Shown here: one piece after another, positions 1 to 5,673 of the stretch
Layout of the letters: every line of letters begins with the position of its first letter
Numbering within the stretch: the first letter of the stretch is position 1
Origin: Desulfobia sp.
GTDB taxonomy: Bacteria; Desulfobacterota; Desulfobulbia; Desulfobulbales; SURF-16
Assembly (NCBI GenBank): GCA_030608985.1
Contig: JAUWDC010000051.1
Location: forward strand, 1 to 7,171
Length of the DNA: 7,171 bases
Reading direction: 5' to 3'
The notes under the pieces: model-generated
Database searches by the model: none
The model's input: only the letters and a program-made list of their open reading frames with translations
Told to the model about the DNA's origin: nothing
Program-made: the position numbers and the translations under genes

Positions 1-33
1 TTTTTTAAAGAGCACACAACACACATCCATTTA

Positions 34-39
34 AAGGAG
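34..39 (+). promoter_or_regulatory. Ribosome binding site of the small exported protein
   Basis: AAGGAG lies 6 nt upstream of the ATG at 46, an almost ideal Shine-Dalgarno match and spacing. This supports the short reading frame that follows being truly translated. The promoter is not visible because only 45 bases precede the gene. Confidence 0.8.
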
Positions 40-45
40 AAGACC

Positions 46-252
46 ATGAAGAAACTTATAGCAACAACTCTGGCAATTTTCTTAATCGCAGCATCAGCGT
101 CCAGCTCAATTGCGGCAAGTGCTAAATGCACGGTAACAGCTGTTGACAAAAGTGTAGTCACCCTGGATTGCGGCGATAAAGCTGACAAATTTACCGTAGG
201 GGCCGAAGTGAAAGTGAAAACAGCTAAAAAGAAAGCCATTGAAGGTTGTTAA
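46..252 (+). CDS. Small exported Cys-containing protein, function unknown
   Basis: This 68-residue protein begins with a classical Sec signal peptide: Lys2-Lys3, then a hydrophobic stretch at about 4-16, then a small-residue region ending in ASA at 24-26. Signal peptidase I cleavage after about residue 26 would leave a mature chain of roughly 42 residues in the periplasm. The mature part alternates short beta-like segments (CTVTAVD, SVVTLDC, VGAEVKVK), which suggests a small beta-barrel or hairpin fold. It has three cysteines, at 28, 42 and 68, and the last is the C-terminal residue. Cys28 and Cys42 could form a disulfide across a hairpin, leaving Cys68 free. The strong ribosome binding site and signal peptide make the gene convincing despite its size. 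I do not recognise the family with confidence. A loose resemblance to small exported proteins of deltaproteobacterial selenite/tellurite reduction clusters (ExtJ-like) is only a guess. It is the only + strand gene in the window and converges on the zinc-ribbon gene. Confidence 0.8.
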   Translation: MKKLIATTLAIFLIAASASSSIAASAKCTVTAVDKSVVTLDCGDKADKFTVGAEVKVKTAKKKAIEGC

Positions 253-406
253 GTAAAAGAAAATTAATGGAAGCCCGGGAAATAACCTGAAAGAACAGTG
301 CTTTTATATTTTGCGCTTCCCTGAAGATGAATTAGCTGCTTTTTTAGCGCCTTATAGCTTATTTCAGGTAAAAATAACAAAAGTTAATGAGTTATTTTGG
401 AGTAAG
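253..406. other. Convergent intergenic region, no strong terminator seen
   Basis: This AT-rich region lies between the converging exported-protein and zinc-ribbon genes. I see no coding sequence and no classical GC-rich hairpin followed by a T run on either strand. Two long-range inverted repeats are present. ACCTGAAA at 285-292 pairs with TTTCAGGT at 362-369 (8 bp, 69-nt loop), and GGAAGC at 269-274 pairs with GCTTCC at 315-320 (6 bp, 40-nt loop). Both loops are long, so a role in termination is doubtful. Confidence 0.4.
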
Positions 407-637
407 CTACTTGCCTTTAGTATTAAGGCGCTTATCCCCCTCAAGGGGGGACTGAAAAGAGTCCCGTTTATTGGGGCTTGAGGGTTGCTGATTCATCTTC
501 TTATATTCTTCTGGGTGAAAAACAGCAACCGGCATAAGAAAACCGCATTCTTTACATCGGAATGTTCCGGTGTCAGGATCCACCTTTTCAGGTGGAAAAG
601 AATATTTTATGCCACATTCTTCACAAAAGACTAACAT
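407..637 (-). CDS. Small zinc-ribbon protein (CxxC-x19-CxxC)
   Basis: This 76-residue protein has two CxxC knuckles, Cys5/Cys8 and Cys28/Cys31, separated by 19 residues. The spacing and surrounding residues (a CxxCG knuckle, then KYSFPPEKV, then FRCKECG) match the MJ0042/YjhX-like class of single zinc ribbons that often open longer deltaproteobacterial proteins. One zinc ion bound by four cysteines is therefore expected. The protein has no membrane segment or signal peptide and is probably cytoplasmic. The ribbon and a short following segment end near residue 50. The tail (about 50-76) is Ser/Pro/Lys-rich and is encoded by a string of GC-rich inverted repeats, so it may be a later addition. 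The ATG at 637 is preceded by GGAG (645-648) with a 7-nt spacer, inside the 15-bp gap after the acidic protein's stop. It is the last gene of the cluster. Its role is unknown; a protein- or nucleic-acid-binding accessory function is possible. Confidence 0.75.
   Translation of the reverse strand: MLVFCEECGIKYSFPPEKVDPDTGTFRCKECGFLMPVAVFHPEEYKKMNQQPSSPNKRDSFQSPLEGDKRLNTKGK
436..449. repeat. GC-rich hairpin in the zinc-ribbon gene tail (stem A)
   Basis: CCCCC at 436-440 pairs with GGGGG at 445-449 around a TCAA loop, a perfect 5-bp all-G:C stem. It lies inside the last codons of the zinc-ribbon gene and encodes the SPLEG part of the tail. No T run follows on either strand, so it is not a standard intrinsic terminator. 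It may be part of a small interspersed palindromic repeat. Confidence 0.55.
448..465. repeat. Inverted repeat overlapping stem A (stem B)
   Basis: GGGACT at 448-453 and AGTCCC at 460-465 are perfect inverted copies with a 6-nt loop (GAAAAG). The repeat shares bases 448-449 with stem A, so the two hairpins compete in part. A further weak pairing of CCC at 463-465 with GGG at 473-475 is possible. The structure lies within the 3' coding region of the zinc-ribbon gene. Confidence 0.5.
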
Positions 638-652
638 AGCTTTTCTCCGGGG

Positions 653-1720
653 TTACTCTTCTGCAGCAGCATCATTTTCTTCAGTCAACTCGGAACGCAG
701 TTGCTCTATTTCCTCCTGAACCTTCTTTTTAATTTCAGCTGTTAAAGCTGCTGCCAGTTTACCGGCAAAAGAATCAATGATGGCATCCAGATCAGGAGAT
801 CCGGCTTGAGGGATAACAGGCTCCGGAGTTTCCTGAACTTCAGTTTCAAGCACCTGCTCAACTTTCGCCTCTTGTTCCTGGTCCTCAAAATTAAGTCTCA
901 GGGCAATTTCAGCTTCAATCTCAGATCGGAATTCCTCATCTGCAGCTGCAACTTCTGCTGCATCTTCTTCATCTGTTACCTTCGTGAGATTAAATTCTAC
1001 AATTTCCTCCCCTTCTTCAGCAACTTCTTCTACGGTCGGTTCTTCATCTGCTGGAGAAAGTTCAAGTTCGTCGCTTTCAGAAAAGAAATCATCAATGAGC
1101 TGGTCAGCCTCAGGAAAGGCCTCATCATCTATACGATCCAGGATGACCTCTTTTGCATCTGTCTCTGCAGCAGGAGATGGAGCAGCCGGTTTTTTCTGCT
1201 CATCCTTGACCATCTCCTGGTATAATTCATTAAAAGGCTCTTCTGCTATCTTATCCTTATCCTCCATCAAATTTTTGATGGTTTCCGTTGGGGCAGCTGA
1301 TTCTTCGAGTGGACCTGTATCTTCTGCAACCTCTTTTGCCGGAGCCGCTGGCTTTGCCGCTATTTCTACTTTTAACTCATTATACTTTGCAACTTCAGCA
1401 CGGACTTTTTCTGTTTTTTCACTATCAGACAGTGTGTCGTCTGTGATAATCAGGTCAAGAGTATCAAAAACAGAATGCAGCAGTTTAATTGCGTCAGGGT
1501 GAACCTTTTCCCTTGCCGTTTTAATATACCCACCCAAGGTGCCCATAATCTGCAGGCAAACAAGAAAGGCTTTCTTGCCAGCCCACTTTTCCCGAAGGGG
1601 ACCCAGGGACCCGAGCAGAGTCTCCATAGCCTCGTCGTTAATTTCCCACTCAATAGCAAGTATTGCCGCCTTTAATTCTTGAATAGCTTCAACTCCATCG
1701 CTCACATTCAGGGAAGACAA
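653..1720 (-). CDS. Acidic helical protein linked to the MglA-like GTPase, function unknown
   Basis: This 355-residue protein is very rich in Glu, Asp and Ala and has three visible parts. Residues 1-120 form a helical domain with defined hydrophobic positions (for example LAIEWEINDEAM and LREKWAGKKAFLVCLQIMG), ending in HPDAIKLLHSVFDTL and a charged helix. Residues about 121-300 are low-complexity, strongly acidic, Pro/Ala-containing and probably disordered. Residues about 307-345 contain a predicted amphipathic helix or coiled coil (DLDAIIDSFAGKL through EEIEQLRSEL). There is no signal peptide or transmembrane segment, so it should be cytoplasmic. The start is TTG at 1720, preceded by AGGAG (1729-1733) with an 8-nt spacer; no in-frame ATG upstream competes. 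Only 15 bp separate it from the GTPase stop and 15 bp from the zinc-ribbon start. I know no function for it. From context it may be an effector, scaffold or localisation partner of the GTPase; the acidic linker between two helical ends fits an adaptor. Confidence 0.8.
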   Translation of the reverse strand: MSSLNVSDGVEAIQELKAAILAIEWEINDEAMETLLGSLGPLREKWAGKKAFLVCLQIMGTLGGYIKTAREKVHPDAIKLLHSVFDTLDLIITDDTLSDSEKTEKVRAEVAKYNELKVEIAAKPAAPAKEVAEDTGPLEESAAPTETIKNLMEDKDKIAEEPFNELYQEMVKDEQKKPAAPSPAAETDAKEVILDRIDDEAFPEADQLIDDFFSESDELELSPADEEPTVEEVAEEGEEIVEFNLTKVTDEEDAAEVAAADEEFRSEIEAEIALRLNFEDQEQEAKVEQVLETEVQETPEPVIPQAGSPDLDAIIDSFAGKLAAALTAEIKKKVQEEIEQLRSELTEENDAAAEE

Positions 1721-1728
1721 AAGTTGTT

Positions 1729-1733
1729 CTCCT
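1729..1733 (-). promoter_or_regulatory. Ribosome binding site deciding a TTG start
   Basis: AGGAG on the - strand ends 8 nt before the TTG at 1720, within the 15-bp gap after the GTPase stop codon. This spacing is the main reason to accept TTG as the acidic protein's start rather than the GTG five codons further in. Confidence 0.65.
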
Positions 1734-1735
1734 AT

Positions 1736-2341
1736 TTATTGCAGTTCTTTCCGGAAAGCGATCATAGTCCCGGAGATTATCTTTTTCAGTGTTGTAACCA
1801 CATTATACCCGGTTAAAGCACTTGCCTCAAATGTCGGTGCTTTCAATTCCTGATTCAGGTCCTGCTCCATTTCCTCAAAACTCAGAAGCTCAACGCCCTC
1901 ATCTTTAAGGTCACATTTATTGTATTGCATCACAAGAGGGATTTTTAACATATCTTTGTTATGGCTGAGCAGATTCTCCCTCATTTGCTCCAGGGCTTTA
2001 AGATTGCTCTCCCTTCTCTCTTTCTGCATGTCCGCAACAAATACAATGCCGTCAACACCCTTCAAAACCAATTTCCTGGTCGCATTATATTTCACCTGAC
2101 CGGGAACCGTATAGAGCTGAATTTTAATATCAAAACCATGAATCTTACCGATATCAACGGGCAGAAAATCAAAAAACAGAGTCCTGTCACCATGAGTTTT
2201 TATGCTGACCATCTCCGTTTTTATTCTTTCTTTAAACTTCTCATTAATGTATTCCAGATTGGTCGTTTTACCACCCCGACCAGGGCCGTAAAAAACTACC
2301 TTAATCTGGACTTCTTTCTTTCTAACATTAATAAAACCCAC
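1736..2341 (-). CDS. MglA-like small Ras-family GTPase
   Basis: This 201-residue protein is a bacterial small GTPase of the MglA family (M. xanthus MglA is 195 aa). The P-loop GPGRGGKTT is at 19-27. Switch I/G2 is at about 49-61 (DRTLFFDFLP). The G3 region is LYTVPGQ at 76-82, with the MglA-type TVPGQ in place of DTAGQ. NKCD at 141-144 is the guanine-specificity motif, and EASAL around 172-176 is G5. Arg53 and Gln82 coincide with the MglA intrinsic arginine finger and catalytic glutamine, so GTP hydrolysis should be intact. There is no lipidation site or signal peptide, so it should be a cytosolic switch. The start is GTG at 2341, preceded by GGGGGA at 2348-2353 with a 6-nt spacer. An ATG at 2345 is out of frame and soon reaches a stop. 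The gene follows a Roadblock protein, the expected GAP or co-regulator, and precedes the acidic protein. In M. xanthus such a pair sets cell polarity for motility. The process controlled here is unknown, so I do not assign the symbol mglA. Confidence 0.93.
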   Translation of the reverse strand: MGFINVRKKEVQIKVVFYGPGRGGKTTNLEYINEKFKERIKTEMVSIKTHGDRTLFFDFLPVDIGKIHGFDIKIQLYTVPGQVKYNATRKLVLKGVDGIVFVADMQKERRESNLKALEQMRENLLSHNKDMLKIPLVMQYNKCDLKDEGVELLSFEEMEQDLNQELKAPTFEASALTGYNVVTTLKKIISGTMIAFRKELQ

Positions 2342-2347
2342 GCATTA

Positions 2348-2353
2348 TCCCCC
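2348..2353 (-). promoter_or_regulatory. Ribosome binding site deciding a GTG start
   Basis: GGGGGA on the - strand lies 6 nt before the GTG at 2341 and fixes the GTPase start. The 47-bp gap from the Roadblock stop also contains the perfect 10-bp palindrome ATTGGCCAAT (2364-2373), of unknown significance. Confidence 0.6.
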
Positions 2354-2388
2354 ATTCAACTTAATTGGCCAATCACAAGAAGCTATTA

Positions 2389-2775
2389 TTAACCCCAGAT
2401 TTCCTTGATCTTCTCTATGACCTCTGCTGTCTTCAACCGAAGGAAGCCCAAAGAAACATCATTGCCAAATATGGTGATTAGCAGAAGATCATCATTTACT
2501 TTGCTGAAATGGATACTTTCACTTTCTCCTCTGTGGAAATGAAGAGAAAACTCTTCTTCTCCTACAAGTTTTGCCATGGCATCCACCGCGGCGAAATTCC
2601 CCGCAGCCAGAGCCGCAAAAGAAGCAACATCACAGGCACACTGTCCACGATCAAGCTGGGAAATAGTATTTCCAGCAGTATCAATTACAATGACACAGTG
2701 TACCCCAAGGGAAAGAAGTTCGTCTGTAAGTACGACATCAATCTTTTCCAGCTGCTCCTCAGAAACTCCATACAT
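2389..2775 (-). CDS. Roadblock/LC7-domain protein, MglB-like partner of the GTPase
   Basis: This 128-residue protein is a single Roadblock/LC7 domain. Visible features are an N-terminal helix (EEQLEKIDVVLTDELL), a first strand (VHCVIVIDTAGN), the long central helix (CDVASFAALAAGNFAAVDAMAKLVG), then strands (FSLHFHRG, SIHFSKVNDDLLLITIFG) and a C-terminal helix (KTAEVIEKIKEIWG). In bacteria such proteins form homodimers that bind MglA-type GTPases; MglB of Myxococcus is a GTPase-activating protein for MglA. The next gene encodes such a GTPase, which supports that role here. The chain is shorter than MglB (159 aa) and has no C-terminal extension beyond the domain. I place the start at ATG 2775, with AAAGG at 2784-2788 and an 8-nt spacer. 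An in-frame TTG at 2847 would add 24 residues, but it has no visible ribosome binding site and overlaps a candidate promoter. The domain is complete from the ATG. Confidence 0.88.
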   Translation of the reverse strand: MYGVSEEQLEKIDVVLTDELLSLGVHCVIVIDTAGNTISQLDRGQCACDVASFAALAAGNFAAVDAMAKLVGEEEFSLHFHRGESESIHFSKVNDDLLLITIFGNDVSLGFLRLKTAEVIEKIKEIWG

Positions 2776-2792
2776 AATTTTAACCTTTGTTA

Positions 2793-2811
2793 CCGGCTTT
2801 AATAATGCCGG
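2793..2811. repeat. Inverted repeat in the Roadblock 5' leader, possible operator
   Basis: CCGGC at 2793-2797 and GCCGG at 2807-2811 are perfect inverted copies around a 9-nt AT-rich centre. The repeat lies just downstream of the candidate -10 box and just upstream of the ribosome binding site at 2784-2788. That placement fits an operator or a weak leader hairpin, but no regulator is identified. Confidence 0.3.
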
Positions 2812-2817
2812 AAAAAT

Positions 2818-2847
2818 ATTATCTAATAAATATTGACGTATTCGCAA
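2818..2847 (-). promoter_or_regulatory. Candidate sigma-70 promoter for the Roadblock-GTPase cluster
   Basis: On the - strand, TTGCGA (2842-2847, 4 of 6 matches to the -35 consensus) is followed after 18 bp by GATAAT (2818-2823, 5 of 6 matches to the -10 consensus). Transcription would start near 2811, about 35 bp before the ATG at 2775. The match is reasonable, but the region is AT-rich and chance matches are likely. Confidence 0.35.
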
Positions 2848-3017
2848 AAAGCGCTCATACGCCGCGTGAATCTTTGGTAACCACTTGATATTACCGGTGG
2901 CGATAATTTAAATTACGACTTGTTGCAGGTTCATCAATATTCAGCGACTTTTCCTGATGCATATCATTGTCCCACATTTTTTTTTATATGTCTCTCAAAA
3001 ATTGATAAATTTGCATA

Positions 3018-3035
3018 TGATTCACATCTGAATCA
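3018..3035 (-). terminator. Small stem-loop across the pepN stop codon, weak terminator candidate
   Basis: TGATTCA (3018-3024) and TGAATCA (3029-3035) form a perfect 7-bp inverted repeat with a 4-nt loop that includes the pepN stop codon. On the - strand it is followed by AT-rich sequence containing ATTTTTG, but by no immediate T run. The stem is low in G and C, so termination would be inefficient at best. No better terminator is seen after pepN. Confidence 0.25.
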
Positions 3036-5673
3036 AACTTTTCGATGCTATCTCATAAACATCCAGAGAAAGATCTTTCCTGCTGAGGATTCTTTCAATC
3101 TCCCGAGTCATCAACTTGCGGCGGTTAGCATCAAATCGCTGCCAGCGGCTGAGGGGCGCAACCATACGGGAAGCTATCTGTGGATTCATTGCATCAAGCC
3201 TGAGAACCTGATCTGCCAGAAAGCTATAGCCATCTCCACTCTTATCATGAAAACAGATATGGTTCATTGAACAGAAGGTACCAATGAGAGATCTGACCTT
3301 GTTGGGATTTGTGATGGAAAAAGCAGGATGGTTCAACAGTGATTTCACCTCCTCCAGAGTACCCGGTAAGGGGGAAGTCGCCTGGAGGGCAAACCAGCTG
3401 TCGAGAACAAGCGAATCCTCCTTCCACGTGCTGTAGAAAGAGGCAATAACTTCTCGCCTTTCCGGACAGTCAGGATTGTGAACGATGGCCTGAAATGCAG
3501 CCTGTACATCAGTCATGTTATCAGATTGCTTAAACTGGCCAAGGCAAAGATCTTTGACAGCTCTGTCGTCAAGGAGCATCAGGTATGCAAGGCAAGTATT
3601 TTTCAACTCTCTCCGTCCTGCAAGGACAGGATCATATCGGTATGGTTCTTCTATTATATTCTTGTTATAAAGCGTGAGAAATTCAGACCGGAGATTCTTG
3701 ACAAGAGTAGTGCGCAAGTGCTGCCTGGCACAATGAATGCCATCAACGTCTATAACATCCATCTGTTCTCCTATATATTTTTCCGACGGCAGGGAAAGGA
3801 GAAGAGCAAGAAAGGATGCATCTTCTCTGTCAGCAGAACAAAGCAGATCTTTAAAGAGAAGTATGAAGTCCTCCGGAATTTCTCCGGTCTCCCCTCTTGA
3901 TTCTTTTTGAACAAGATGTATTAGAAGACGTGTCGTCAGGCGCTGACACGCCTCCCATCTATTAAAAGAGTCAGAGTCATGGGCCAGTAACAGTGTGAGT
4001 TCCTCGTCTGAATACGCATAATCAAGCTGTACTGGTGCACTGAAATTCCTCAATAATGACGGAATCGGCCGGGAAGAGACCTCCTCAAAAATAAAAGTAT
4101 GCTCCTGTTCCGTTATATCCAGAACAGACTGGGAAAATTTTTCGGTTCCGTCTCTTAATTTCAAAGGTATTCCCTGACCATCTTTGTCAAGCAGGCCCAG
4201 TGCCAGTGGAATATGCATTGGTTTTTTCACCGGCTGATCGGCTGTCGGCGGACAGGACTGGGAAATTGTGAGAGAAAAAGATAATGTTTCGTCATCATAA
4301 CTGCTTGTAACGGTAAGTCTGGGTGTTCCCGCCTGACTGTACCAGAGTCTGAACTGCTTCAGATCCTTCTTGTTGGCATCTTCCATTGCCTGAACAAAAT
4401 CTTCACAGGTTACAGCATGCCCATCATGACGCTCGAAATAGAGATCCATACCTTTACGAAATCCAGCAGGTCCGAGAAGAGTGTGGATCATCCGGATTAC
4501 TTCAGCACCCTTTTCATACACCGTAACCGTATAAAAATTATTTATTTCAATATACGACTCGGGTCGAACCGAATGGGCCATTGGCCCATTGTCTTCCGGA
4601 AACTGGGCATTGCGCAGCATACGGACATCCTGGATTCGCTTTACGGGACGGGATGTCATATCCGCGCTGAATTTCTGGTCACGGAAAACGGTAAGCCCTT
4701 CTTTGAGGCTTAACTGAAACCAATCACGGCATGTTACTCTATTGCCTGTCCAGTTATGGAAATATTCATGGGCAATAACCGCCTCTATTCTTGCATAATC
4801 GGTATCAGTAGCGGTTTCAGGTTTAGCAAGCACATATTTTGAATTAAAAACATTAAGCCCCTTATTTTCCATGGCCCCCATATTAAAATCATCAACAGCC
4901 ACGATCATGTAGAGGTCCAGATCGTACTCAAGGCCAAAAACCTCTTCATCCCATTTCATCGCCTTCTTTAATGACTCCATGGCATGGAAACAGCGATCTC
5001 TATTATGCTCCTGAACGTAAATATGCAGATCAACGTCACGCCCCGAGAGGGTCCGGTGAACATCTTCAATCCTGACAAGATTGCCGGCGACAAGGGCAAA
5101 GAGATAACACGGTTTGGGAAACGGATCGTTCCAGGTGGCAAAATGGCGGCCATTATCAAGGGTACCACTTTTTACAAAATTACCGTTTGACAACAGAACC
5201 GGAATGGACACATCGGCCTCGATGGTTGTTGTGAATTGGGCCATTACGTCCGGCCGGTCGAGGTAATACGTTATATTGCGAAACCCCTCTGCCTCGCATT
5301 GAGTACAGAAGTTGCCACTGGAGCGATAGAGTCCCTCAAGAGAGGTGTTTTTATCCGGCTCCAGGCGGGTTTCAACTTTAAGTTCAAAATGTTCTGGAAC
5401 GTTATAAACTGTCAAAGAACCTTCAGCTGATGAATACTCTCCTGGATAGAGAATACGGCCATCCAGACTAACACTGACAAGTTCTGCTTCTCCGTCAAGC
5501 ACTAATGGTACAGGTTCCGGGTTGCTCCCTGCCGGATTTTTTCGACAATAAAGCGTGGAGGACACGCGTGTTTCCTCTTCGCCAAGCCGGAAATACAGCT
5601 CAACCTTATCGATAACATACTCTGGAGGCTGGTAATCTTTTAGATTTACACTTTTGGGTTCCTGTTCAGGCAT
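3022..5673 (-). CDS. pepN: Aminopeptidase N (M1 family zinc metallopeptidase)
   Basis: This 883-residue enzyme removes N-terminal amino acids from peptides in the cytoplasm, the last step of protein and peptide recycling. It matches E. coli PepN (870 aa) in length and layout. Counted from the ATG, the GAMEN substrate-binding motif is at 266-270. The zinc site HEYFH is at 302-306, with catalytic Glu303, and the third ligand Glu325 lies in LKEGLTVFRDQ. The transition-state Tyr386 lies in VYEKGAEVIRM. All show the same offset from the E. coli positions. The N-terminal beta domain carries TQCEAEGFR near 124-132. After the catalytic domain come an Ig-like domain and a long helical C-terminal domain. 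No signal peptide is present. The start is ATG 5673, with AGGGAG (5680-5685) 6 nt upstream; a TTG one codon earlier sits too close to this site. The start overlaps the transglycosylase stop by 8 bp, suggesting translational coupling. The active site is intact and nothing is missing. Confidence 0.97.
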   Translation of the reverse strand: MPEQEPKSVNLKDYQPPEYVIDKVELYFRLGEEETRVSSTLYCRKNPAGSNPEPVPLVLDGEAELVSVSLDGRILYPGEYSSAEGSLTVYNVPEHFELKVETRLEPDKNTSLEGLYRSSGNFCTQCEAEGFRNITYYLDRPDVMAQFTTTIEADVSIPVLLSNGNFVKSGTLDNGRHFATWNDPFPKPCYLFALVAGNLVRIEDVHRTLSGRDVDLHIYVQEHNRDRCFHAMESLKKAMKWDEEVFGLEYDLDLYMIVAVDDFNMGAMENKGLNVFNSKYVLAKPETATDTDYARIEAVIAHEYFHNWTGNRVTCRDWFQLSLKEGLTVFRDQKFSADMTSRPVKRIQDVRMLRNAQFPEDNGPMAHSVRPESYIEINNFYTVTVYEKGAEVIRMIHTLLGPAGFRKGMDLYFERHDGHAVTCEDFVQAMEDANKKDLKQFRLWYSQAGTPRLTVTSSYDDETLSFSLTISQSCPPTADQPVKKPMHIPLALGLLDKDGQGIPLKLRDGTEKFSQSVLDITEQEHTFIFEEVSSRPIPSLLRNFSAPVQLDYAYSDEELTLLLAHDSDSFNRWEACQRLTTRLLIHLVQKESRGETGEIPEDFILLFKDLLCSADREDASFLALLLSLPSEKYIGEQMDVIDVDGIHCARQHLRTTLVKNLRSEFLTLYNKNIIEEPYRYDPVLAGRRELKNTCLAYLMLLDDRAVKDLCLGQFKQSDNMTDVQAAFQAIVHNPDCPERREVIASFYSTWKEDSLVLDSWFALQATSPLPGTLEEVKSLLNHPAFSITNPNKVRSLIGTFCSMNHICFHDKSGDGYSFLADQVLRLDAMNPQIASRMVAPLSRWQRFDANRRKLMTREIERILSRKDLSLDVYEIASKSLIQM

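Larger units (their letters stand above)
2776..3021. other. Intergenic region between pepN and the Roadblock gene
   Basis: This AT-rich 246-bp spacer follows the pepN stop on the - strand. It holds a candidate - strand promoter, a small inverted repeat near its start point, a perfect 12-bp palindrome TAATTTAAATTA (2904-2915), the repeat GGTAA-N10-TTACC (2876-2895), and a nine-base T run on the + strand near 2978-2986. No tRNA, small RNA or convincing gene is seen. The Roadblock frame stays open upstream to a stop at 2908-2910 but lacks a good start there. Confidence 0.5.

Noticed and set aside
984..1502. Serine-rich + strand reading frame of 172 codons
   Set aside because: It is the antisense of the Glu/Asp-rich gene 653-1720. 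Reversed acidic codons give the long Ser runs, and there is no independent ribosome binding site or recognisable fold.
1961..2392. + strand reading frame of 143 codons across the GTPase gene
   Set aside because: It is antisense to a GTPase whose motifs are all intact, and it shows no family features.
1736..2775. Naming the pair mglA and mglB
   Set aside because: The families match, but many deltaproteobacteria carry several MglA/Roadblock paralogues, and nothing in the window ties this pair to gliding or pilus polarity.
2891..2977. 28-codon - strand reading frame starting with ATG in the spacer after pepN
   Set aside because: It has no properly spaced ribosome binding site and no recognisable features. 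It lies upstream of the candidate promoter and is most likely chance.
2974..2990. T run on the + strand as an intrinsic terminator
   Set aside because: No GC-rich hairpin precedes it, and no + strand gene lies upstream in this part of the window.
3478..3900. + strand reading frame of 140 codons inside pepN
   Set aside because: It lies entirely antisense to the conserved C-terminal part of pepN, has no recognisable domain, and its composition fits a shadow frame.
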